From contig CAJTXC010000050.1 of NCBI GenBank assembly GCA_910580135.1, positions 1 through 10,492 on the forward strand: 10,492 bases of DNA. The letters run 5' to 3'. The notes below the pieces were generated by a model that did not search any database, was not told the DNA's origin, and saw nothing but the letters and a program-made list of their open reading frames with translations. Position numbers and translations under genes: made by a program. Each line of letters starts with the position of its first letter. Position 1 is the stretch's first letter. The DNA comes from an uncultured Bacilli bacterium (GTDB lineage Bacteria; Bacillota_I; Bacilli_A; RF39; UBA660). This document shows positions 1-6,522 of the stretch, piece by piece.

Positions 1-9
1 ATGTGTATT

Positions 10-44
10 ACTATAACACATTCCCCCCCCCCCCCAGCTGTCAA
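10..44 (-). promoter_or_regulatory. Candidate sigma-A promoter with a poly-G spacer, reading out of the left edge
   Basis: On the minus strand a perfect -35 TTGACA (39-44) is followed by TATAGT (10-15). The spacer is 23 bases because it holds a run of 13 G. No acceptable -10 lies 16-18 bases from the -35 at this tract length; six fewer G would give a 17-base spacer. The site follows the likely terminator at 68-95, so it would serve a gene beyond position 1. What is seen is the two hexamers and the tract; the promoter function and its length dependence are inferred. Homopolymer length is also a common assembly error. Confidence 0.4.
23..35. repeat. Mononucleotide tract of 13 C (G on the minus strand)
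   Basis: Thirteen consecutive C bases occur in a strongly AT-rich window where no other long G or C run is seen. Tracts of this kind slip during replication and are classic contingency loci when they lie in a promoter spacer or reading frame. Here the tract falls between promoter-like hexamers on the minus strand. Confidence 0.95.
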
Positions 45-67
45 GCTCTTTTTGTGGAAAAATAAAA

Positions 68-95
68 AAAAGAAATCCAATTAAAAATTTCTTTT
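68..95 (-). terminator. Likely intrinsic terminator after the PF06541 membrane protein unit
   Basis: On the minus strand a 9-bp stem, AAAAGAAAT paired with ATTTCTTTT, has a 10-base loop and is followed directly by more T residues. The stem holds only one G-C pair, so it is weak by composition. Its position, between the broken tail of the upstream gene and the outward promoter at 10-44, supports a terminator role. Confidence 0.5.
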
Positions 96-212
96 CTTAT
101 ATCTTTTCATTGATTTTTCTAATATAGCATTTAAAGCATCAAGATTTTCATCACTATAAGTAGCACATTTATATCTAACAATTCAATGAAGCTTAGTTAC
201 TTTTTCTTTTAT
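81..212 (-). pseudogene. Broken coding-like remnant behind the PF06541 gene
   Basis: A minus-strand frame runs from a TAG (213-215) to a TAA (81-83). It reads like real protein: charged and helix-forming, ending in DENLDALNAILEKSMKRYKK followed by RNF. It has no start codon and one in-frame TGA (183-185) in the context KLH-stop-IV. The frame begins inside the last codons of the preceding gene, at an A-rich run (AAAAGAAAAA). Its stop lies inside the terminator stem at 68-95, as for real genes here. Two readings are possible. It may be the lost C-terminus of the upstream membrane protein, split off by a frameshift and a nonsense change. Or it may be a decayed small gene: the last part weakly resembles the second helix of Spo0E-like phosphatases, although their SQxLD motif would be NAILE here. 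The family is not established. Confidence 0.3.
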
Positions 213-702
213 CTATAAAAGTTTTCGTACAATCCATCAAAAATAAAATAATAAGTAAAATAGTTAACCAAACAGGAATTTTTTTGATTAATCCTTTTAA
301 TAACGGATGAATAATATATATAAATATTACACTTGCTACTCCCCAAACAAGTGTCATCTCAAGCGATATATAATGACCTATATGAAACTTTTGCTGTGAA
401 TAATCCCAGAATACTGTACCAAATAATTTTTCTATTAAAACGCCGCCTAATGCTTCTAGTGTTGATAATACTATTCCTACAACAAAAAACATAATGACAG
501 TTTCCCAAAATCTATGCATATGAAGATTTTTAAATAAATATTCAGAAACAAATAAAATAGTAACTGCACCAATTCCGTAAACAGGAGTCCACCAACCATT
601 TAATATGCCACTTTTAAAACCATTACCAGTAATTAAAGCAGTTACGGTTTCTAAAATATGTCCCAAAATAGAATATATAAAAAAACAATTTAAATAATAC
701 AT
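193..702 (-). CDS. Small integral membrane protein, putative ABC-transporter permease type (PF06541-like)
   Basis: The protein has 169 residues and about five membrane segments. It shows the family pattern: an N-terminal FFIYSILGHILE segment, the GFKSGILNGWWTPVYGIGA stretch, a glycine-rich LGGVLIEKLFGTVFWDYS loop, then a segment ending in IHPLL and a last helix before a short basic tail. Despite the family's permease name, no substrate is known and no ATPase lies nearby. I chose the ATG at 700-702 because GGTGAT lies three bases upstream. The two upstream ATGs (727-729 and 724-726) lack a Shine-Dalgarno site and would add nine residues not typical of the family. The gene follows cysS by 43 bases and is probably co-transcribed with it. 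Coding-like sequence continues in another frame after its stop (81-212), so the C-terminus may be truncated by an indel. Confidence 0.8.
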   Translation of the reverse strand: MYYLNCFFIYSILGHILETVTALITGNGFKSGILNGWWTPVYGIGAVTILFVSEYLFKNLHMHRFWETVIMFFVVGIVLSTLEALGGVLIEKLFGTVFWDYSQQKFHIGHYISLEMTLVWGVASVIFIYIIHPLLKGLIKKIPVWLTILLIILFLMDCTKTFIDKRKSN

Positions 703-745
703 AATATCACCAATAATAGTATGCATCATTAAACTGTTTTTTATT

Positions 746-2146
746 CTATTTTATCTTATTCCAAAGTGTCCCTTCTCTTGTATCTTTTAGTTCAACGCCT
801 TTTTCTAATAAATCATTTCTAATTTTATCAGCAGTTTCAAAATCTTTACTCTTTTTAGCTTCAATTCTAAGTTTTATTTGTTCTTCTACATATTTTGCTA
901 AATCATCTGAAACATCATTTTGTTCTTCTGTTAACAAATCAAGAGATAGCACTTTATCAAATGATTCTATTAATGCTTTTTTAGTACCATCATTTAACAC
1001 ATCATCTTTTAAAACATCATATAAAACTGTAATAGCACTTGATGTATTCATATCATCATTTATGCAAGCTTTAAACTTTTCATTATAACTTTCAAATAAT
1101 TCAGTATTTATATTTGATCCAGCCTTTAAGCTTAATGTTTTTTGTTTTAATTTCTTATATGCTTGTTCTGCGTTATCTAAGTTTTCATAAGTAAAAACTA
1201 ATTGTTTTCTATAATGAGATTGTAAGCATAATAATCTGTATGATAATGGATTATAACCCTTCTCTTCTAATAGTGAAACAGTAAGAAAGTCACCTTTACT
1301 TTTACTCATTTTTCCGTTTTTATCATTTAGATGTTCACAATGAACCCAGTAATTACACCACTTATGTCCTAAGTATGCCTCACTTTGAGCTATTTCATTA
1401 GTATGATGAGGGAAAATATTATCAACACCACCACAATGAATATCTAGATATTCTCCGCAGTGTTTCATACTTATGCATGAACATTCTATATGCCAACCAG
1501 GATATCCTAATCCCCATGGAGAATTCCATTTAAGTTCTTGATCATCAAACTTAGATTTAGTAAACCATAATACAAAGTCTGCTTGGTTACGTTTGTTATA
1601 ATCATTTTCAACACCATCACGTACACCAACTACCATTTCATCTTCTTTGTGATTTGTTAAAACATAATAATCATCTAGTTTAGATGTATCAAAATAAACG
1701 TTACCACCAGAAATATACGCAAAATCCTTAGAAAGTAATTTTTCTATTAAATTAATGTATTCTGGTATCAAATTAGTAGCTGGTTCAATAGTTTCTGGCT
1801 TCTTAACATTTAATTTTTTTAAATCACTAAAGAAAGCTTCTGTATAAAATTTAGCAATATCTAAAACCGTTTTATTTTGTTTTTTAGCACTTGATACCAT
1901 CTTATCATCACCAGTATCAGAATCGCTAGAAAGATGTCCTACGTCAGTTATGTTCATAACCCTATTAACGTTATAACCATTATACATAAGAGTTTTTTCT
2001 AAAACATCTTCCATTATATAACTTCTTAAGTTTCCTATATGGGCATAATGATAAACGGTTGGTCCACAAGTATACATGTTAACCCTATCTTTATTATGTG
2101 GTATAAATTCTTCTATTTTTCTTGTTAATGTATTATATATTTTCAT
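746..2146 (-). CDS. cysS: Cysteine--tRNA ligase (CysRS)
   Basis: This class I aminoacyl-tRNA synthetase charges tRNA-Cys in the cytoplasm. At 466 residues it has the usual bacterial length. The CGPTVY box starts with the zinc ligand C27. The HIGH signature is HIGN at 36-39, and KMSKS is at 279-283. Further zinc-site residues are visible in the GWHIECS and HHTNEIAQSEA segments. The C-terminal helical anticodon region ends with a typical KDFETADKIRNDLLEKGVELKDT stretch, of which FETADKIRNDL is most characteristic. The ATG has an AGAGGT Shine-Dalgarno site eight bases upstream. The leader holds an AU-rich hairpin that reaches this site. No T-box consensus was found, although cysS genes of Firmicutes often have one. 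The gene heads a two-gene unit with the membrane protein at 193-702. Confidence 0.98.
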   Translation of the reverse strand: MKIYNTLTRKIEEFIPHNKDRVNMYTCGPTVYHYAHIGNLRSYIMEDVLEKTLMYNGYNVNRVMNITDVGHLSSDSDTGDDKMVSSAKKQNKTVLDIAKFYTEAFFSDLKKLNVKKPETIEPATNLIPEYINLIEKLLSKDFAYISGGNVYFDTSKLDDYYVLTNHKEDEMVVGVRDGVENDYNKRNQADFVLWFTKSKFDDQELKWNSPWGLGYPGWHIECSCISMKHCGEYLDIHCGGVDNIFPHHTNEIAQSEAYLGHKWCNYWVHCEHLNDKNGKMSKSKGDFLTVSLLEEKGYNPLSYRLLCLQSHYRKQLVFTYENLDNAEQAYKKLKQKTLSLKAGSNINTELFESYNEKFKACINDDMNTSSAITVLYDVLKDDVLNDGTKKALIESFDKVLSLDLLTEEQNDVSDDLAKYVEEQIKLRIEAKKSKDFETADKIRNDLLEKGVELKDTREGTLWNKIK

Positions 2147-2158
2147 TTCTAAATACCT

Positions 2159-2197
2159 CTTTCTTTATAAAATTATATTATTTTTTTTAAAAGAAAG
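2159..2197 (-). promoter_or_regulatory. AU-rich hairpin in the cysS leader touching the ribosome binding site
   Basis: In the minus-strand transcript CTTTCTTTTAAAA can pair with TTTTATAAAGAAAG: about 13 pairs with one bulged base and a 12-base loop. The distal arm ends in AAAG, which overlaps the start of the AAGAGGT Shine-Dalgarno site of cysS. This could reduce initiation until unfolded. In so AT-rich a background such pairings also arise by chance, so the regulatory role is inference. Confidence 0.3.
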
Positions 2198-2259
2198 TAC
2201 AACATCGTTTGTATCCTATTTTATTTTTCATATAAATCACGCTCTTTCAATATAAAAAT

Positions 2260-2265
2260 ATTATA
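2260..2265 (-). promoter_or_regulatory. cysS: Probable -10 element of the cysS promoter
   Basis: A perfect TATAAT lies on the minus strand just past the clpC terminator, about 107 bases before the predicted distance to the cysS start if transcription begins near 2253. At 16-18 bases upstream there is only the T-run of that terminator, so no convincing -35 exists, and the base context is TTG rather than an extended TGn. It is still the best promoter candidate in the gap 2147-2294, which holds no gene. Confidence 0.4.
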
Positions 2266-2281
2266 CAATAAAATTAAACAG

Positions 2282-2313
2282 AAAAAAAGTGATATTAATT
2301 TTTAACATCACTT
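2282..2313 (-). terminator. Intrinsic terminator of clpC
   Basis: On the minus strand AAGTGATGTTAA pairs with TTAATATCACTT (12 pairs including one G-U) around an AAA loop, followed by a run of seven T. The clpC stop codon (2295-2297) lies inside the downstream arm, so the last codons of the gene also form the hairpin. Confidence 0.85.
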
Positions 2314-4565
2314 AACTTTTCACAAGAAATTTTTATACTACTTTTATAGCTTATCAAACCTTCTACTATTTTCTTTTCTAAATCTCTTTGAATGTTTGAA
2401 ATAACAGATGAAAGTTTGTTATTTTCTTCTAATTTTTTATATAAGTTTTCTTTATATGATTTATCTATAATTACACTTATATCAGGATAATTATTAATTA
2501 TTTCTTTTATCTTGTTATTAACAATCTTCTTCTTTGCATTATCATCTAATTGCTCTGTGCTAATTTTTGCAAAAACATTATTAACTAAAGATTTAGGTAG
2601 AAAGGATAAATCATCTTCTTTATTTTTTCTAAAGCCAACGCTGGCTTTTTCTTTTGAAGTATCACATTTAAATATTACAGTGGCATTAGTAAAGTCTATT
2701 TTTTTACCACTAGCATCTTCTATGTATCCATCTTCTAGCATTCTTATAAAAATTCTTTGCACCTCAGTACATGCTTCATTAAAATTATCTATTAGTAATG
2801 CAGATGATGGATTAGTTCTTACCTTTTCAAATAAATTACTTTTATTATCATAACCTACGTATCCTGCGGTTGTACCAATAAGCTTAGTAATAGTATGATA
2901 CTCTTTATACTCGGATAAATCTATCTTTATGATATCATTTTTTCTTACCGTATTCTTTAAAAACGCTTCTATTAAAATGGTTTTTCCGGATGACTTTGGT
3001 CCCAATAATAAAATACTATAGCAGCTTTTGGTCTTAGTTAGTTCTTTTCTCTTAAGTGAAGTAACTAAATTATTAATAGCTGATTCTTGACCAATTACCT
3101 TATCATTAAGTTTTTTTTCTAAATTTTCATAGAATATCTTTCTTTCTTTATTAATTCCTAAAGTTCTTATGTTACCTTTGTTTTTAATAACTTCTAAGAT
3201 ATCTTTTTTAGATACCTTTTTACCTTTAATACGAAGCTTATCTAGTTTACTAATTAATAAGTTTTCCTTAGTTTTAAGTTCGTAAGCACCTTTAAAATCA
3301 CCTTTTGATATAGCCTTTACTTTTTCTTTTTTTGTTATATTTATTTTTTTATTTAAATCTTTATACATTTTTTCCGAAGCATTTTCAAGGGCTGATACTT
3401 TTGCGCAAACCTCATCCAAAATATCAATTGACCGATCAGGTTCAAATCTATTTGTAAGATATTTTTCAGATAAGGTAACTATATCCTTTATAAGTTCATT
3501 ACTTATTTTTATATTATGATATTTTTCATACAATGGCTTTATTTCGGTTAGTATTTTAATAACATTATTTCGATCAGGTTCATCAACCGTTACACTTTGA
3601 AATCTTCTAGCAAGTGCTGCATCAGGCTCTATATATTTCTTATATTCATCTAATGTTGTTGCACCAATTATTCTAATTAAGCCTCTAGCGAGTGCTGGTT
3701 TAAATATATTTGATGCATCAATTGCTCCTTCTGCTCCACCTGCTCCTACCATGGTATGAATCTCGTCAATAAATAAAATTATATCTTGATTATCTTCGAG
3801 TTCTTTTATAAGCGTCTTCATTTTTTCTTCAAATTCACCACGGTATTTAGTTCCCGAAACAAGTGAAAATATATTAAGAGAAATTATTCTTTTTCCTTTT
3901 AAAAACTTAGGACATTTACTACTTACCATAAGATTTGCTATTCCTTCTACTATGGCAGTTTTACCAACTCCTGCTGGACCTATTAAAATAGGATTATTTT
4001 TCTTTCTTCTAAGTAATATTTCAATCGCTTTATTTATTTCGTTTTCTCTTCCTATTACTGGATCTAGTTTATTTTCTTTAGCAAGTTTAGTTAAATTAGA
4101 CCCTAACTCTTCAAGTAATAATTTCTTTTTTCTAGCACTTTTAATATTTTTCTTTATTTTTAAATCATAATAAAGTTTATCTATATTAACTTTAAAACTT
4201 TTTAATATGCTGTATGCAATACCATCTTCTTCATCTAGTATTGATATTATAATAATTTCTGGACTTACCACTCTATTATTTTCTTCTCTTGCTTCAATAA
4301 CGGCATTTTCTAATACTCTTTTAAGAAGTGGTGTATAAAGGGTAAAATCACTTTTCTTACTTCCTACACCTACTAAACTTATTAATTTATCTTTAAATTT
4401 TTTATATGTTATATTATGTTTTTTTAATACATCTACTAATCTGCCACTTTTAAGTACTGAAAGAAAAAGATGTTCGCTCCCCACATAAGGATGATTAAGT
4501 TCTTCTTTTTCTCTTTCTGCTTGTTTTAATAAATGCCTTGTTTCCTCACTAAAATTAACAAACAT
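2295..4565 (-). CDS. clpC: ClpC-type AAA+ unfoldase subunit with a degenerate second ATPase domain
   Basis: This is a Hsp100 ATPase expected to unfold substrates for ClpP. It has 756 residues against roughly 810 for typical ClpC. Order: double Clp_N repeat (about 1-140), D1 AAA+ (about 160-390), short ClpC-type coiled middle domain (about 390-445), D2 AAA+ (about 480-745). D1 is complete: Walker A GPAGVGKT 196-203, pore loop KYRG 240-243, Walker B IDE with D267/E268, arginines R320/R321. D2 keeps a Walker A (GPKSSGKT 522-529), the pore loop GYVGYD (568-573) and a ClpP-docking loop VGF (643-645). It has lost the Walker B glutamate (IDN, N594), the sensor-1 asparagine, the arginine finger (VNN near 662) and the sensor-2 GAR motif (LSS near 718-720). 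Glutamates E31 and E103 match the positions that bind phosphoarginine in Bacillus ClpC. The ATG has an AAAGGGGAT site. No ctsR, mcsA or mcsB flanks it. It could be a specialised paralogue of a normal ClpC elsewhere. Confidence 0.92.
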   Translation of the reverse strand: MFVNFSEETRHLLKQAEREKEELNHPYVGSEHLFLSVLKSGRLVDVLKKHNITYKKFKDKLISLVGVGSKKSDFTLYTPLLKRVLENAVIEAREENNRVVSPEIIIISILDEEDGIAYSILKSFKVNIDKLYYDLKIKKNIKSARKKKLLLEELGSNLTKLAKENKLDPVIGRENEINKAIEILLRRKKNNPILIGPAGVGKTAIVEGIANLMVSSKCPKFLKGKRIISLNIFSLVSGTKYRGEFEEKMKTLIKELEDNQDIILFIDEIHTMVGAGGAEGAIDASNIFKPALARGLIRIIGATTLDEYKKYIEPDAALARRFQSVTVDEPDRNNVIKILTEIKPLYEKYHNIKISNELIKDIVTLSEKYLTNRFEPDRSIDILDEVCAKVSALENASEKMYKDLNKKINITKKEKVKAISKGDFKGAYELKTKENLLISKLDKLRIKGKKVSKKDILEVIKNKGNIRTLGINKERKIFYENLEKKLNDKVIGQESAINNLVTSLKRKELTKTKSCYSILLLGPKSSGKTILIEAFLKNTVRKNDIIKIDLSEYKEYHTITKLIGTTAGYVGYDNKSNLFEKVRTNPSSALLIDNFNEACTEVQRIFIRMLEDGYIEDASGKKIDFTNATVIFKCDTSKEKASVGFRKNKEDDLSFLPKSLVNNVFAKISTEQLDDNAKKKIVNNKIKEIINNYPDISVIIDKSYKENLYKKLEENNKLSSVISNIQRDLEKKIVEGLISYKSSIKISCEKLSDVKN

Positions 4566-4625
4566 AAGTATCCCCTTTCTTTTATATCCTATGTTTGTTA
4601 TGTGTCTAATATTTAAATTTAATAC

Positions 4626-4653
4626 AAAAAAGAGACATCAAAATGTCTCTTTT
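4626..4653 (-). terminator. Intrinsic terminator of the split-carrier operon
   Basis: A perfect 11-bp stem on the minus strand, AAAAGAGACAT with ATGTCTCTTTT, has a TTTG loop and a run of six T that partly overlaps the stem base. It begins two bases after the TAA of the gene ending at 4656 and separates that operon from clpC. Confidence 0.9.
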
Positions 4654-4655
4654 AA

Positions 4656-5660
4656 TTATACTAATGCAAATACTATTATAGTTGCAATAATTACAACAAC
4701 AAATACTGATAATAATACTTTCCAAATGTATTTAAACCAATTTCCATAAGGAATATCTAAGTAGTATAATCCGATTACTAATCCAACAGAAGTTGGTGCA
4801 ATAACCATCATTAAGTTATAAATACTTTGCATTATTAATGCAACTACTCCGTGATAATCAGCATTTGTAACAGTTGCTGAAAATACTTGTCCTATAGATG
4901 ATGCAAAGTAATAGAAATCAGCGGTTAAAACGCTACCTACCATTGATGCTAATGTAACTGTTGCAACGTTAAATCCTTTAGCCCATGAAGCAATCCAATT
5001 TGTAATTGTTACGTTTACACCAGTTGTTACCATAATAACAAGTACTATGCTTATAAGCATTGCAGTTATTGCTACTGGTAATACTTTTTTAATACCATTA
5101 GTTGCTGTAGCAACAAAATCATTAAATTTAATATTAGATACAATTGCTATAACGGCAGTTATTATAAATAGGAATATTGCCATATCAGTCATAGACCATG
5201 AACCAATTGTGTTAATAACTCCTGTTGATGATCCATATACTTCATCTACAGCAACAGGTGCACCTATTAAATTACTAAATATAGCATAATCACCTATTTT
5301 TATTTTACCTAACCAGTTATTAAAATCAGTAAATACTTCTAAATTAGTAAATAATGATTCCCATGGTATTATACAAGCTATTACAAATAATACGAATATT
5401 ACTAAGCTTGTACCAAATAAAACGCTAGCTCTTCTTTCACTATTAACTGGTATTTGACCTTCTTTATCAGCTTTTTCAGTTAATACTGTTATAAATTCAG
5501 CTATTGATAAAATAGTTGGTATTAAAGTCCAGCAGAATAAAATACTAAGTATTCCTGCCTTTACTTTACCTGCGTAAAATTTATTTATACCAAAAGTTCC
5601 TAATAAAATAGTTAATACTGCATATACTACTTTATTTACTTTTTTATTAGTATTTTTCAT
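4656..5660 (-). CDS. Membrane protein: TM2 domain fused to the C-terminal half of a YfcC-like carrier
   Basis: The protein has 334 residues. Residues 8-60 form a TM2 domain: two hydrophobic helices around the signature LLGTFGINKFYAGK. About 82-334 are strongly hydrophobic with roughly seven further segments. They resemble the second half of YfcC/DcuC-type carriers (ion-transporter superfamily): a WSMTDMAIFLF segment, VLTADFYYFASSIGQVFSA, the VVALIMQSIYNLMMVIAPTS region, and a final GLYYLDIPYGNWFKYIWK followed by a last helix. Such carriers are normally single proteins of about 450-500 residues, so the N-terminal half is missing here. The preceding gene supplies a plausible one. Its start overlaps that gene's stop by one base (TAATG), with AAGGTGG upstream, so translation is probably coupled. 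The two products likely assemble in the cytoplasmic membrane; substrate unknown. The TM2 and hydrophobicity calls are firm, the carrier assignment moderate. Confidence 0.7.
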   Translation of the reverse strand: MKNTNKKVNKVVYAVLTILLGTFGINKFYAGKVKAGILSILFCWTLIPTILSIAEFITVLTEKADKEGQIPVNSERRASVLFGTSLVIFVLFVIACIIPWESLFTNLEVFTDFNNWLGKIKIGDYAIFSNLIGAPVAVDEVYGSSTGVINTIGSWSMTDMAIFLFIITAVIAIVSNIKFNDFVATATNGIKKVLPVAITAMLISIVLVIMVTTGVNVTITNWIASWAKGFNVATVTLASMVGSVLTADFYYFASSIGQVFSATVTNADYHGVVALIMQSIYNLMMVIAPTSVGLVIGLYYLDIPYGNWFKYIWKVLLSVFVVVIIATIIVFALV

Positions 5661-6436
5661 TATTTAGCCACCTTCTTTCCACTAGTAGCTTTCTTAGTTG
5701 TCTCTTTAGTAGTTGCTGCTTTTTTGCTAGCTGTAGCTTTTTTAGTAGTTGTAGTTTTCTTTGCACTACTAGTTTTAGCCTTGCTACTAACCTTTTTTTC
5801 TTCTTTTTTCGTTTCTGTTTTAACTTCCTTAACAGCTTTTTTAGATTTCTTTGGTGCAGTAAAAAATACTAATATTGCTAAAGAAATTACAAGTAAAATA
5901 ATTTTAACTAATAATAAAGTATTTACTTTTAATCCAAACATTGTAAATAACGTATCGTTATATATACTACACATAGCACCTAATAAAGACGCTACAACAG
6001 TAGAAGATAAAATAGCTTTCTTATTAATTTCTAGTAATTTCATAACTTTGTATACAAATGGAATAAAGATAAATAAAATCATCCAATCATTTACAACACA
6101 GGCTAAAACGCCAAATAATATTATAGAAATGATAACTAAAAGCCCTTTTCTATTTTCAAAAATAGAAGCTGTCTTTTTAACAAAGTTTTCGTATATCACT
6201 ACTTTTGATAAAACAGCATAAAAACATGCAATTGCTATTAAGAATACTGCGATACCATTAAAGTATGATATAGAAATACTTAAATTGGAAAGTAATTGCC
6301 ATAATCCTACACCAGCGATAGAACCTTTTACAATGTTACCACTATAATCCATACTAGATCCTGGAATAAATAAAGTTAGTAACCATGCAACAAGTACAGT
6401 TATCGCTAAAACTTTAAATAAATTGTACTTTTTCAT
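5660..6436 (-). CDS. Membrane protein: N-terminal half of a YfcC-like carrier with a lysine-rich tail
   Basis: The protein has 258 residues. About five membrane segments occupy 6-194, beginning with a helix that ends LTLFIPGS, reminiscent of the opening of YfcC/DcuC/AbgT-type carriers. Further segments are near 58-80, 97-130, 142-170 and 173-194, with the polar CVVNDW and SIYNDT motifs inside the membrane part. Residues 195-258 form a low-complexity tail with 24 Lys among 64 residues, rich in Ala, Thr and Ser, like a histone-H1 or AlgP-type tail. A tail of this kind on a transporter half is unusual. The ATG is preceded by GAGGAGG four bases away. It is the first gene of a two-gene operon whose promoter lies in the end of dusB. 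The gene downstream looks like the missing second half of the same carrier. Family assignment rests on pattern memory and is moderate; no substrate can be named. Confidence 0.65.
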   Translation of the reverse strand: MKKYNLFKVLAITVLVAWLLTLFIPGSSMDYSGNIVKGSIAGVGLWQLLSNLSISISYFNGIAVFLIAIACFYAVLSKVVIYENFVKKTASIFENRKGLLVIISIILFGVLACVVNDWMILFIFIPFVYKVMKLLEINKKAILSSTVVASLLGAMCSIYNDTLFTMFGLKVNTLLLVKIILLVISLAILVFFTAPKKSKKAVKEVKTETKKEEKKVSSKAKTSSAKKTTTTKKATASKKAATTKETTKKATSGKKVAK

Positions 6437-6474
6437 TTTTCCTCCTCATACCTATTTTATTTCATTATTGGGCC

Positions 6475-6509
6475 AAAATTATGGCATTTTGCACCATTCC
6501 CATAACCTT
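6475..6509 (-). other. Hairpin in the leader of the split-carrier operon
   Basis: In the minus-strand transcript AAGGTTATGG can pair with CCATAATTTT: ten pairs, two of them G-U, around a 15-base loop. The leader is about 80 bases long and G-richer than its surroundings. The hairpin is not followed by a U-run, so it is not a standard terminator, and it matches no riboswitch I recognise. It may be a weak attenuator or an mRNA-stability element. Confidence 0.35.
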
Positions 6510-6522
6510 GTCCTACTATTTA

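Noticed and set aside
1..84. Plus-strand frame from the first base, 27 codons with a run of prolines from the C tract
   Set aside because: No ribosome site, low complexity, ends in the A-run of the terminator; explained by the homopolymer.
2147..2294. T-box riboswitch before cysS
   Set aside because: The leader is too short, with no AGGGTGGNACCGCG-like T-box sequence and no strong terminator-antiterminator pair.
2512..2853. Plus-strand 113-codon frame opposite clpC
   Set aside because: It is a complementary-strand shadow of the clpC D2 region.
4581..4608. TAGACA-16-TATAAA on the minus strand as a clpC promoter
   Set aside because: The start point would fall inside the Shine-Dalgarno site of clpC, which would leave it without a usable leader. 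No better promoter was found in the 60-base gap, so the clpC promoter remains unidentified.
4566..4627. CtsR or CIRCE heat-shock operator before clpC
   Set aside because: No tandem GGTCAAA heptads and no TTAGCACTC-N9-GAGTGCTAA palindrome are present.
5724..6221. Plus-strand 165-codon frame opposite the lysine-rich membrane protein
   Set aside because: It is a shadow: the Lys/Ala/Thr codons of the real gene read as Leu/Phe/Val on the other strand. No ribosome site.
6465..6503. Twelve-residue leader peptide MGMVQNAIILAQ in the same region
   Set aside because: The spacing to the nearest AAGG is only two bases and there is no run of regulatory codons; too short to support.
6457..6519. Twenty-codon open frame in the split-carrier leader containing YGNG followed by a Cys, reminiscent of pediocin-type peptides
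   Set aside because: It has no start codon, is bounded by stops on both sides, lacks the second cysteine and leader peptide, and lies in a likely untranslated leader.
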